Assembly: GCF_013367775.1 (NCBI RefSeq)
Contig: NZ_CP055157.1
Span: forward strand, 2,373,001 to 2,437,000
DNA from: Microbulbifer sp. YPW1
GTDB taxonomy: Bacteria > Pseudomonadota > Gammaproteobacteria > Pseudomonadales > Cellvibrionaceae
DNA length: 64,000 bases
Reading direction: 5' to 3'
Below the pieces are notes generated by a model. That model saw only the letters and a program-made list of their open reading frames with translations. It was not told the origin of the DNA and made no database searches. The position numbers and the translations under genes are program-made. Of the stretch, positions 8,177 through 15,818 are shown piece after piece; position 1 is the first letter of the stretch; each line of letters starts with the position of its first letter.

Positions 8177-9175
8177 TCAGGCCGGTTCCGGGACCACCGG
8201 GTGTTCGCCGGTGGAGGCCTCCACTTCTTCTTTCTGCGATCCCTTGAAAATATCCAGCAGGAAGCAGCCGAGGCGCATCTCGTAGGCCCGGCGTTCTACC
8301 AGTCGTCCGGTATCGATGGCGTCTGGCAGGCTGTCTGCAATCTGCTTGCGCGCACGGAATATCTGCGTGTTCAGGTGATTGACGGTGATGCCCAGCTCGC
8401 GGGTGGCGAGATCGATGGCGACCCAGCCCTGGTCGGGGCCGTCCACATTGCGCTGGATGTCGCGGATACGGGCGCGCGCCAGGTACAGCAACAGGTAGTT
8501 GTGGGTGCGCGCAGCCAGGTCAACACGGGTGTCGTCTTTGGACAGCTGCAGCTGGATGTGTTCTTCGTGGTGGCTGACGATGAACTGCAGGCGGAAATCC
8601 GATACGCACAGGCTTTTGAACGAGAGCTCGGTCGTGGTGCTCTGGCTGTTGGCCAGGAACAGCTCCCAGCTGTTGCGGGCGCAGTCGACGCGGCTGCCGT
8701 GATTGACCACCTTGGCGTATTCGCTGTGCTCGGGACTTTCGAGCAGCTCGTAAATCCACACCCCGTTGATGGGGTTGAAGTGCAGGCTGGCGATGGGATC
8801 GTGTTCGTCCGGCAGCAGGTGGTAGGACTCCAGCACCTGCGCTTCCCCGGATTGGATATCGATCAGCAGGTTCTCCGGCGGATCGAGGTTCTCCACTTTC
8901 CAGACCGGATTGTTGGCGCGGCCGAAGGCGAGCCTGTCGCCGAGCTGTAGCTGGTGATTCTTGGCCGGCACCAGCTGCTGGTCGTTGACCCAGGTGCCGT
9001 TGCGGCTGAGATCGCGCACCACCCAGTGGCTACCGGTCCACTGAATAGCGGCGTGAATACCGGAAATCTCTGGCAGCGTGATGCGGGTATCCGCGACTCC
9101 CTGGCGGCGGCCAATCGTGTGGTGCGCCATCAGGTACACGGGTTGATCCCGATCAGGATGTTGCAAGCAGGCCAT
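8177..9175 (-). CDS. FHA-domain protein with C-terminal winged-helix-like domain
   Basis: The protein has 332 residues from ATG 9175, which has GGGGAAGGGA upstream; an in-frame TTG six codons earlier is less likely. Residues about 15-85 form an FHA phosphothreonine-binding domain: GRR at 22-24, SGIH at 39-42 and RNGTWVN at 58-64. Residues about 215-310 look like a winged helix resembling the output domain of OmpR/CadC-type regulators. It has no membrane segment. It is the first gene of the operon with two receptor kinases, so the likely circuit is kinase autophosphorylation, FHA binding, then a change in transcription. The FHA assignment is firm; DNA binding is inferred. Confidence 0.87.
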   Translation of the reverse strand: MACLQHPDRDQPVYLMAHHTIGRRQGVADTRITLPEISGIHAAIQWTGSHWVVRDLSRNGTWVNDQQLVPAKNHQLQLGDRLAFGRANNPVWKVENLDPPENLLIDIQSGEAQVLESYHLLPDEHDPIASLHFNPINGVWIYELLESPEHSEYAKVVNHGSRVDCARNSWELFLANSQSTTTELSFKSLCVSDFRLQFIVSHHEEHIQLQLSKDDTRVDLAARTHNYLLLYLARARIRDIQRNVDGPDQGWVAIDLATRELGITVNHLNTQIFRARKQIADSLPDAIDTGRLVERRAYEMRLGCFLLDIFKGSQKEEVEASTGEHPVVPEPA

Positions 9176-9667
9176 GTTCAGTCCCTTCCCCAAAAGACTG
9201 CGACGCGCTACCCGAATGGTGTGAAACCGGTGCTCGGCGGCGTGCAGAAGTTATCGAGACAGGGCGGCCGGAATGCTTCTCACCGGGCACCACCGTGTGC
9301 CCGACGTCGTGCCGGATGCTACCTGCGGGGCAGGGCATCGCACGGGCCGATTGTTTTTGCCGGGGGCGCTGTCACGAAGCTCGAGTGGTACACCATTTGC
9401 CATGCTCGGCAGCGTGATCCACTTCTCATTTTCGCCTCTGCAACTGCGCTTTTCGCCGCTGTCTTGAGTCAGTGGACGCTAACCGACTGGGCGAATGTCC
9501 ACTTTAGTGTTGCCGGTCCATTTATACCGGACTGCGTCCCGAATGCAACGGCTGGATGCCAATTGTTTCCAAATGAGGGGCTTGTTAGAACGTTGACTCT
9601 GGTGTCGCCTAATTCAACGTTCATTGGTTGCGCGATTTGCGGAACTGGAGGTGTGGAAATTCAGGGG
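9176..9667. other. Gene-free stretch upstream of the FHA/kinase operon, with an inverted repeat
   Basis: 492 bp lie between the FHA start and the ectR stop. No reading frame here is convincing. The region should carry the promoter of the kinase operon, but I cannot place it with confidence. The one clear structure is a perfect 9-bp inverted repeat, GAACGTTGA (9588-9596) and TCAACGTTC (9614-9622), with a 17-nt spacer. It has no T-tract, so it looks more like a protein-binding site than a terminator. Confidence 0.6.
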
Positions 9668-10468
9668 CTATTTGTCTTCGTGATTGGGCAGGTTGCGGCT
9701 GTCCTTGCGGTCCAGATCGCCCACATCCAGCACCGGTGAAGCGTCGATATGTTCGGCGTCCATCATCAGTGCCACGCGCTGCAGCGCGGAGATGATCATG
9801 GACTGTTCCCACTCGCGTAGGTCACGGAACTGTTTGACGAAGTGCTCCTGCAGCGGGGTGGGGGCATCGCGGATGATGTCTGCCCCCTTGTCTGTCAGGT
9901 AGGCGTGAACCTTGCGCTTGTCTTCGGAGGAGCGTTCCCGGTACACCAGGCCGCGCTTTTCCAGGCGGTCGAGGATGGTGGTTACGGTGGCCTGGCTGAG
10001 ACTGATTTCCTTCGCCAGGGCGCCGATGGTCACCTGGCCCTGCTCGCGGATCGCCTGCAGCAGCAACAGCTGCGGCGCGGTCAGCCCCGCCGTTTTGACC
10101 AGCTGCTTGGAATGCAGGTCTGTGGCGCGGATCAGACGGCGCAGGGTGATCAAAACTTCTTCAATTTTATCCATCAGCAGCAGGCTCTTGAAATCGGGGT
10201 GGCAGGCATGGCGGCTTACATGCCCGCCGCCGATTTTGGATTCTGCGCCGTTTTTGTCAATTGCCTCGTTGCGGTAAATGCTTTCCTGGCCACTTTTTGA
10301 ACCATTAGTCGGTTTCCGGGTGGTCTTTGGCGACACCTTTTCCTGCCCTTGCCCAGGTGGCTTCGCGCGCCCGTCAATGGTGCGCGAGCCCCGTAGTTGC
10401 GCGGGCTCCGCGCCATCTTGGGGCTCTTCGCTGGCGTCGTAATTGGTCGCGTTCTGATCAAATTGCAT
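9668..10468 (-). CDS. ectR: MarR-family regulator of ectoine synthesis (EctR-like)
   Basis: 266 residues if the first ATG (10468) is used. A MarR-type winged helix occupies about 100-250; the recognition region reads LAKEISLSQATVTTILDRLEKRGL and is followed by the wing residues ERSSEDKRKV. Known EctR proteins are MarR repressors encoded divergently from ectABC, as here. The first 98 residues are a polar low-complexity tail not expected in the family. The next in-frame ATG (10174, MDKIEEVL) would give about 168 residues, close to usual EctR length, but neither start has a strong ribosome binding site. Two possible operator sites lie in the shared intergenic region. Confidence 0.85.
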   Translation of the reverse strand: MQFDQNATNYDASEEPQDGAEPAQLRGSRTIDGRAKPPGQGQEKVSPKTTRKPTNGSKSGQESIYRNEAIDKNGAESKIGGGHVSRHACHPDFKSLLLMDKIEEVLITLRRLIRATDLHSKQLVKTAGLTAPQLLLLQAIREQGQVTIGALAKEISLSQATVTTILDRLEKRGLVYRERSSEDKRKVHAYLTDKGADIIRDAPTPLQEHFVKQFRDLREWEQSMIISALQRVALMMDAEHIDASPVLDVGDLDRKDSRNLPNHEDK

Positions 10469-10494
10469 GAGGCTTGGCCTTGCGCCCTCGATAA

Positions 10495-10536
10495 TGTTTA
10501 GAGTACTATGGATTTAAATGTTTAGAGCAGTAAATA
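10495..10536. promoter_or_regulatory. Two tandem EctR-type operator candidates upstream of ectA
   Basis: TGTTTAGA-GT-ACTATGGA (10495-10512) and TGTTTAGA-GC-AGTAAATA (10519-10536) lie 24 bp apart and share an 11-bp direct repeat, AATGTTTAGAG. Each reads as two 8-bp half-sites with a 2-bp spacer. That is the layout I recall for the methylotroph EctR1 operator (TATTTAGT-GT-ACTATATA). The surrounding AT-rich DNA is the likely promoter zone for both genes. Confidence 0.5.
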
Positions 10537-10632
10537 ACTTTTTGCGAAAAAGGTCAAATTTCAAGCGGAATCCGGTTTTAGCGACAGGGTTCCGTTTTCA
10601 TTACAGAAGTTTGATATTGCTCTAACAATTTG

Positions 10633-11268
10633 ATGACTAAAGATCGAAAGAAAGGTATTGGTTTGAGCGCGACAAGCGAATTGAAAGAAGACGACTCGAT
10701 TGACGACAAGGTCAAGCTGGCGCAACAGAAGGAAGCTCGTGAGGCCACCCAGGCCCCATCCAAGAGTACCCAGGTTCTGTTGCGCCGCCCGATCAGTGAA
10801 GACGGCGCCAATGTGCACCGCCTGATCGGGAATTGCCCGCCCCTGGATACCAATTCCCTCTACTGCAACCTGCTGCAGGCCAGTCACTTCTCTGCCACCA
10901 GCGTGGCCGCGGAGCTGAACGGCGAGCTGGTTGGCTTTATCTCCGGCTACATCATCCCCGAACGCGCCGACACCCTGTTCATCTGGCAGGTAGCGGTTGC
11001 CGAGCAGGGCCGTGGAATGGGACTCGCTGGTCGCATGCTGCGGGAAATCCTCGCGCGCCCCGCGTGCACCGAGGTGCAGTTCCTCGAAACCACCATTACT
11101 CCGGATAACGACGCCTCCTGGGCGCTGTTCCGCAGCCTTGCGCGCAAGCTTGAGGCGGAGTGCGCGGACTCGGTGATGTTTGACCGCGACCGCCATTTCG
11201 ACGGCCAGCACGACAGCGAAATGTTGCTGCGGATCGGTCCGTTTACCGCCGCGGGTGATGCCCGTTGA
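10633..11268 (+). CDS. ectA: L-2,4-diaminobutyrate acetyltransferase
   Basis: 211 residues from ATG 10633; an adjacent TTG at 10630 is in frame. EctA transfers acetyl from acetyl-CoA to the gamma-amino group of diaminobutyrate, the second step of ectoine synthesis. It is a GNAT enzyme; the acetyl-CoA loop reads QGRGMGLAGRML. The motifs LLRRPISEDGANVHRLI, DTNSLYCNLLQ and FLETTITPDN are typical of EctA. The first 45 or so residues are a charged extension compared with the usual 170-190-residue enzyme. It is the first gene of ectA-ectB-ectC-ask, with ectB starting 84 bp later. Confidence 0.95.
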   Translation: MTKDRKKGIGLSATSELKEDDSIDDKVKLAQQKEAREATQAPSKSTQVLLRRPISEDGANVHRLIGNCPPLDTNSLYCNLLQASHFSATSVAAELNGELVGFISGYIIPERADTLFIWQVAVAEQGRGMGLAGRMLREILARPACTEVQFLETTITPDNDASWALFRSLARKLEAECADSVMFDRDRHFDGQHDSEMLLRIGPFTAAGDAR

Positions 11269-11352
11269 GCGCATGCGCCGCTCTACGAGATTGTTCCGAA
11301 TTTCCGTTTTCCATTTATGTATTTAATCAACCATTAGAAAAGGGTTGCCACG

Positions 11353-12681
11353 ATGAAAGTATTTGACGAAATTGAATCAGAAGTAATGAGCTACGCCCGC
11401 GCTTTCCCGCGGGTTTTCAACAAGGCCCAGGGCGAGTACCTGTACGACGAGGAAGGCAACCAGTACCTGGACTTCCTGGCCGGCGCGGGCACCCTGAACT
11501 ACGGCCACAACAACCCGATCTTCAAGGAAGCGCTGCTGGAGTACATCCAGCAGGACGGCATCACCCACGGTCTGGACCTGCACACCAAGGCCAAGCGTGA
11601 GTTCCTGGAAGCGTTCTACGAGAACATCCTGAAGCCGCGTGACCTGTCTTATGTCATGCAGTTCACCGGCCCCACCGGCACCAACGCTGTGGAAGCCGCG
11701 CTGAAAATCGCGCGTAAGTACAAAGGCCGCGAGAACATCATCTCCTTCACCAACGGTTTCCACGGTTGCAGCCTGGGTGCCCTGGCCGCTACCGGTAACT
11801 CCCACCACCGCGGTGCCTCCGGTGTGAGCATGAGCAGTGTTGCGCGCATGCCGTACGACGGCTACCTGGGTGACGAGTTCGACACCACCGCGTACCTGGA
11901 CAAGGTGCTGAGCGATTCTTCCAGCGGTGTCGATCACCCGGCAGCGGTACTGGTGGAAACCGTGCAGGGCGAGGGCGGTATCAATGCGGCAAGCGTTGAA
12001 TGGCTGCGCAACCTGCAGGACGTTTGTAAAAAGCACGACGTGCTGCTGATTGTCGATGACATTCAGGCGGGCTGTGGCCGTACCGGTAGCTACTTCAGCT
12101 TTGAAGAAGCGGGCATCGTGCCGGACATCGTAACCCTGTCCAAATCCCTGAGTGGCTACGGTCTGCCGTTCGCTGTGGTTCTGATGAAGCCGGAGCTGGA
12201 CCAGTGGAAGCCGGGTGAGCACAACGGCACCTTCCGCGGCAACAACCTTGCCTTCGTTACCGCCACTGCAGCGATCAAACACTTCTGGAGCGACGATAAG
12301 TTCGCCAAGGAAGTGCTGCGCAAGGGTGAGTACATCGAGAAACGCCTGCAGACCATCGTCGACAAATACGGCGACGGCAACATGACCACCCGCGGTCGCG
12401 GCATGTTCCGTGGTCTGAACTGCGTAAGCGGTGAGCTGGCCGACAAGATCACCACCGAAGCTTTCCGCAACGGCCTGGTGATCGAGACCAGTGGTGCCGA
12501 CGACCACGTGGTTAAAACCCTGTGTCCGCTGACTATCAGCGACGAGAACCTGACCAAGGCGCTGGATATTGTTGAAGCTGCAGTAGCCAAAGTACTGAAG
12601 GGCGAAGACGTGCCGGTAGAGCACGACTTCTTTGCCGATGACAGCGAGCAGGAAGAGAGCACCCTCGCGGGCGCAGCCTGA
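11353..12681 (+). CDS. ectB: Diaminobutyrate-2-oxoglutarate transaminase
   Basis: 442 residues, close to the family length. EctB is a PLP-dependent class III aminotransferase that turns L-aspartate-semialdehyde and glutamate into L-2,4-diaminobutyrate, the first committed step to ectoine. Visible signatures are [12 protein letters not shown] near the N-terminus, [32 protein letters not shown], the cofactor Asp in [13 protein letters not shown] and the Schiff-base lysine in [12 protein letters not shown]. The start has a nearby AAAAGGG. A hairpin with a short T-run separates it from ectC. Expressed with ectA and controlled through ectR. Confidence 0.97.
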   Translation: MKVFDEIESEVMSYARAFPRVFNKAQGEYLYDEEGNQYLDFLAGAGTLNYGHNNPIFKEALLEYIQQDGITHGLDLHTKAKREFLEAFYENILKPRDLSYVMQFTGPTGTNAVEAALKIARKYKGRENIISFTNGFHGCSLGALAATGNSHHRGASGVSMSSVARMPYDGYLGDEFDTTAYLDKVLSDSSSGVDHPAAVLVETVQGEGGINAASVEWLRNLQDVCKKHDVLLIVDDIQAGCGRTGSYFSFEEAGIVPDIVTLSKSLSGYGLPFAVVLMKPELDQWKPGEHNGTFRGNNLAFVTATAAIKHFWSDDKFAKEVLRKGEYIEKRLQTIVDKYGDGNMTTRGRGMFRGLNCVSGELADKITTEAFRNGLVIETSGADDHVVKTLCPLTISDENLTKALDIVEAAVAKVLKGEDVPVEHDFFADDSEQEESTLAGAA

Positions 12682-12700
12682 TCCCCGGCAGCCTGGCGGA

Positions 12701-12729
12701 AATGCGGCCTGTATTTGGCCGCATTTTTT
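12701..12729 (+). terminator. Terminator-like hairpin between ectB and ectC
   Basis: Perfect 9-bp stem AATGCGGCC (12701-12709) with GGCCGCATT (12717-12725), a 7-nt loop, and a T-run continuing to 12729. It lies inside the ectABC-ask operon, so it may cause partial termination or protect the 3' end of ectAB mRNA. Confidence 0.7.
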
Positions 12730-12782
12730 CGCCCCTGATTTGAAGACCGATTTTTAAGACCTGATTTTAGAAAGAGCTAGAA

Positions 12783-13187
12783 ATGATCGTAAGAAAACTG
12801 CAAGAAGCCGAAAAAACTGACCGTCGTATTGTTTCCGAGGGCTGGGAGAGTACTCGTCTGCTACTGAAAAACGACAACATGGGCTTCTCTTTTCACATCA
12901 CCACTATTTATGAAGGTGCCGACCTGCACCTGCACTATCAGAACCACCTGGAGTCTGTGTACTGCATTTCCGGTGAAGGTTCTGTAATGGCTGAAGATGA
13001 CGGCGTGGTTCACGAAATCACCCCGGGCACCATCTACATCCTGGACAAGAACGACAAACACGTACTGAAAGCCAAGTCCGAAATGAAAATGGCCTGCGTA
13101 TTCAACCCGCCTCTGCACGGTAAAGAAGTGCACAACGCTGAAGGCGCGTACGAGCTGGATGCCGAAGAGGTAAAGGACGAAAAATAA
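12783..13187 (+). CDS. ectC: L-ectoine synthase
   Basis: 134 residues, standard length for EctC. It closes N-gamma-acetyl-diaminobutyrate into ectoine by loss of water. It is a cupin-fold metal enzyme; [22 protein letters not shown] (read here as two motifs, HLHYQNHLE and YCISGEG) and YILDKNDKH are the cupin signatures that carry the metal and substrate residues. A ribosome binding site (AAAGAGC) precedes the ATG. No ectoine hydroxylase (ectD) follows, so the product made here is probably ectoine and not hydroxyectoine, unless ectD lies elsewhere. Confidence 0.97.
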   Translation: MIVRKLQEAEKTDRRIVSEGWESTRLLLKNDNMGFSFHITTIYEGADLHLHYQNHLESVYCISGEGSVMAEDDGVVHEITPGTIYILDKNDKHVLKAKSEMKMACVFNPPLHGKEVHNAEGAYELDAEEVKDEK

Positions 13188-13287
13188 ACCGGTTGTGAAC
13201 AACATTGCAGCGGAGTTCTGGGGCACCACCCGCAAATACTTTGGTGTCCCCCCGGAAAACCCCGAAATCGGTAAGCGTAAGGATCCC

Positions 13288-14733
13288 ATGAAAACACATA
13301 CGGTTGAAAAAATTGGCGGAACGTCCATGAGTGACTACTCCGCAGTACGTGACAACATCATTCTGAAGAACGGCAAAGCGAAAACGGAAGGGTTGTACCA
13401 GCGTGTTTTCGTGGTTTCTGCTTACGGTGGCATCACCGATATGCTGTTGGAACACAAAAAATCCGGTCGTCCGGGCGTATTTGCCCTGTTCGCCGGTGCG
13501 GACGACGAGCGCGAATGGTCCGATGCGGTCGCTGGGCTGCGCACGCGCATGGAAGAAATCAACGCGACCCTGTTCAAAGATGATGTAACCCTGGCCAAGG
13601 CCAATGCATTTATTGGTGAGCGACTGGACGATGCCGCCAACTGCCTGGCGGACCTGGAACGCGTCTGCCAGCACGGCCACTTTGCCCTGGAAGGACACCT
13701 GGACGTGGTCAGCGAAATGCTCGCCAGCCTGGGTGAAGCCCACAGCGCCTGGAATACCGTGCAGCTGCTGAAGCAGGAAGGGATCAACGCCCGTTTCATC
13801 GACCTGACCGGTTGGCGCGACGGCGAACACATGACCCTGGACGAGCGCATCGACCGCGCCTTTGCCGATGTCGACTTCGACAAAGAGCTGCCGATTGCCA
13901 CCGGTTACGCGCACACCGCCGATGGTCTGATGAAGACCTTCGCCCGCGGTTACAGCGAAATGACCTTCAGCCGCATTGCGGTGAAAACCGGTGCCAAGGA
14001 AGCGATCATCCACAAGGAATACCACCTGAGCAGTGCCGACCCGCGTCTCGTAGGCGAGGAACAGGCCGTGCCCATCGGTCGTACCAACTACGACGTGGCA
14101 GATCAGCTGGCCAACCTGGGTATGGAAGCCATCCACCCACGCGCTGCCAAGGGTCTGCGTCAGCAGGAGATTCCGCTGCGGGTGATGAACACCTTTGAGC
14201 CCGAGCACCGCGGTACTCTGGTCACAGGTGATTATGTAAGTGACACACCGCGTGTGGAAATCATCGCGGGGCGTAAAAGCATCTATGCTGTTGAATGTTT
14301 TGATCAGGACATGATGGGCAGCATGACCAGTTACGACCGGGCGATTAACGAGATCATCGCGCGCTTCAAGGGCAGCGTGGTGACCAAGGATATCAACGCC
14401 AACACCATTACCAATTACCTGGGTAACAACCTGAAAACCGTCAAGCGGATCAAGAAAGCCATTGGCGAGTTGTTCCCCGATTGTGATATCCAGGTGCGTA
14501 AGGTGGCGGTGGTTTCCGCTATTGGTAGTGACATGAAAACCTCGGGCATGCTGTCTCGTGCGGTCAGTGCGCTGGCCAATTCCGCCATCAGCATCCTCGC
14601 GGTACACCAGTCCATGCGTCAGGTAGACATGCAGTTTGTGATCGACGAGAGCGATTACGAGAAGTCGGTCAAAAGCCTGCACGCCGCACTGGTCGAAGTT
14701 CACGAGCACGGCGACGCGATATGCGCAGCCTGA
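13288..14733 (+). CDS. ask: Ectoine-specific aspartate kinase
   Basis: 481 residues from ATG 13288, which follows AAGGA at 13279-13283; an upstream in-frame GTG at 13195 would add 31 unlikely residues. It phosphorylates aspartate to feed aspartate-semialdehyde to EctB. The N-terminus KIGGTSMSDY is the aspartokinase nucleotide motif, and two C-terminal ACT domains occur (about 320-480). Ask_Ect enzymes form a separate branch and are usually encoded next to ectC, as here. They are thought to be less sensitive to feedback, which lets ectoine accumulate. The gene overlaps the next one by 13 bp. Confidence 0.95.
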   Translation: MKTHTVEKIGGTSMSDYSAVRDNIILKNGKAKTEGLYQRVFVVSAYGGITDMLLEHKKSGRPGVFALFAGADDEREWSDAVAGLRTRMEEINATLFKDDVTLAKANAFIGERLDDAANCLADLERVCQHGHFALEGHLDVVSEMLASLGEAHSAWNTVQLLKQEGINARFIDLTGWRDGEHMTLDERIDRAFADVDFDKELPIATGYAHTADGLMKTFARGYSEMTFSRIAVKTGAKEAIIHKEYHLSSADPRLVGEEQAVPIGRTNYDVADQLANLGMEAIHPRAAKGLRQQEIPLRVMNTFEPEHRGTLVTGDYVSDTPRVEIIAGRKSIYAVECFDQDMMGSMTSYDRAINEIIARFKGSVVTKDINANTITNYLGNNLKTVKRIKKAIGELFPDCDIQVRKVAVVSAIGSDMKTSGMLSRAVSALANSAISILAVHQSMRQVDMQFVIDESDYEKSVKSLHAALVEVHEHGDAICAA

Positions 14734-15746
14734 TCGCGGCTCTGACTTCCCGACTGCCGTCAGCTTTGCTGGCGGCAGTGTTCGTTGTGGCCTGTGTATT
14801 TTCAACGGTCGTCGCACCGCTGCATGCGCAGGATGCAGAGGCGCCGCCGGTACCCGAGGTAACCGCTGAAGAAAAGGCGGCCAACCAGAAAAAGCTCGAG
14901 GAACTGGACCGGGTTTCCGAAGCCGCGAACGACCTCGACAAGCCCCTCTACTCTCCGTTTATCGAGCGCTATGTGCTGGATGAACTGAAGCAGTTGCGGG
15001 TGGATATGGCGGCGCAGAAGGTCTCCCTGACCGAGAACATTGTCGATCGCCAGTTGAGTGCTGCCGACAAGGCCATCACCTACGCCACGGATACCATCAC
15101 CTACTTCTTCTACCTGATAGCCGGTTTCAGTTCCCTGTTGGTGATTATGGGCTGGACTTCCATTCGCGATGTGAAGGAAAAGGTCCACACCCTCGCCAAC
15201 CAGGAGATTTCCAGCCTGGTGGAGCAGTACGAAGAGCGCCTGCGCAGTATCGAGGAGCAGCTGTCGGAGAAAACCCAGCATATCGAGCACAACCGCGATG
15301 AGATCGAGCTGACCCAAGAGGTTCACTCCCTGTGGTTGCGCGCCGGCCGCGAGCAAACCCCCACCGGTAAGATCGCGGTATACGACCAGATCCTGAATCT
15401 GCGCAAGGACGACGGCGAAGCGCTCACCTACAAGGCGGACGCGGTACTGGAGCTGGATGAGCCGCAGTGGGCCATCAACCTGTGCCTGCAGGCGCTGCAG
15501 ATCGATGGCGAAAACGGCAATGCCTACTACCAGCTCGCCTGCGCTTATGCGTATCTGGAGCAGTGGGAAGAGTCCATCAGCTACCTGCAGAAAGCGCTGG
15601 ATATTTCGCCCGCGTATCGCGACGAGGCGATGGAAGACTCGGCATTCAACGGACTTTATGATTCCGAAGAGTTCGCAACGCTGATGGGTATCCAGCAGGA
15701 CCACAGTAGCGGCAGTACAACGAAAGGCTCGGATGGGGCGAACTGA
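14721..15746 (+). CDS. Membrane-anchored coiled-coil/TPR protein in the ectoine operon
   Basis: 341 residues. A signal peptide (about 1-36, ending LHAQ) is followed by a polar segment, a membrane helix near 128-147 (YFFYLIAGFSSLLVIMGW), a charged coiled coil near 155-200 and TPR-like repeats at about 205-305. The likely topology is a short periplasmic part and a large cytoplasmic coiled-coil/TPR domain. The start overlaps the last 13 bp of ask, which implies translational coupling and so a role with ectoine synthesis or uptake. The symporter gene follows 72 bp later. No enzymatic motif is visible. I know no assigned function for it. Confidence 0.85.
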   Translation: MRSLIAALTSRLPSALLAAVFVVACVFSTVVAPLHAQDAEAPPVPEVTAEEKAANQKKLEELDRVSEAANDLDKPLYSPFIERYVLDELKQLRVDMAAQKVSLTENIVDRQLSAADKAITYATDTITYFFYLIAGFSSLLVIMGWTSIRDVKEKVHTLANQEISSLVEQYEERLRSIEEQLSEKTQHIEHNRDEIELTQEVHSLWLRAGREQTPTGKIAVYDQILNLRKDDGEALTYKADAVLELDEPQWAINLCLQALQIDGENGNAYYQLACAYAYLEQWEESISYLQKALDISPAYRDEAMEDSAFNGLYDSEEFATLMGIQQDHSSGSTTKGSDGAN

Positions 15747-15818
15747 TTGCGCCCCTGATGCAACGCCAAAAATAACCGCTGTATAAATTTAATAATTATT
15801 GAAAACTGTTTTGGGGGA

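Noticed and set aside
8954..9739. 261-residue plus-strand frame across the FHA start and the gap
   Set aside because: Overlaps two real genes on the other strand and shows no domain or ribosome binding site.
11377..12624. 415-residue minus-strand frame
   Set aside because: Shadow of ectB.
13102..14817. 571-residue minus-strand frame
   Set aside because: Shadow of the ectoine aspartokinase.
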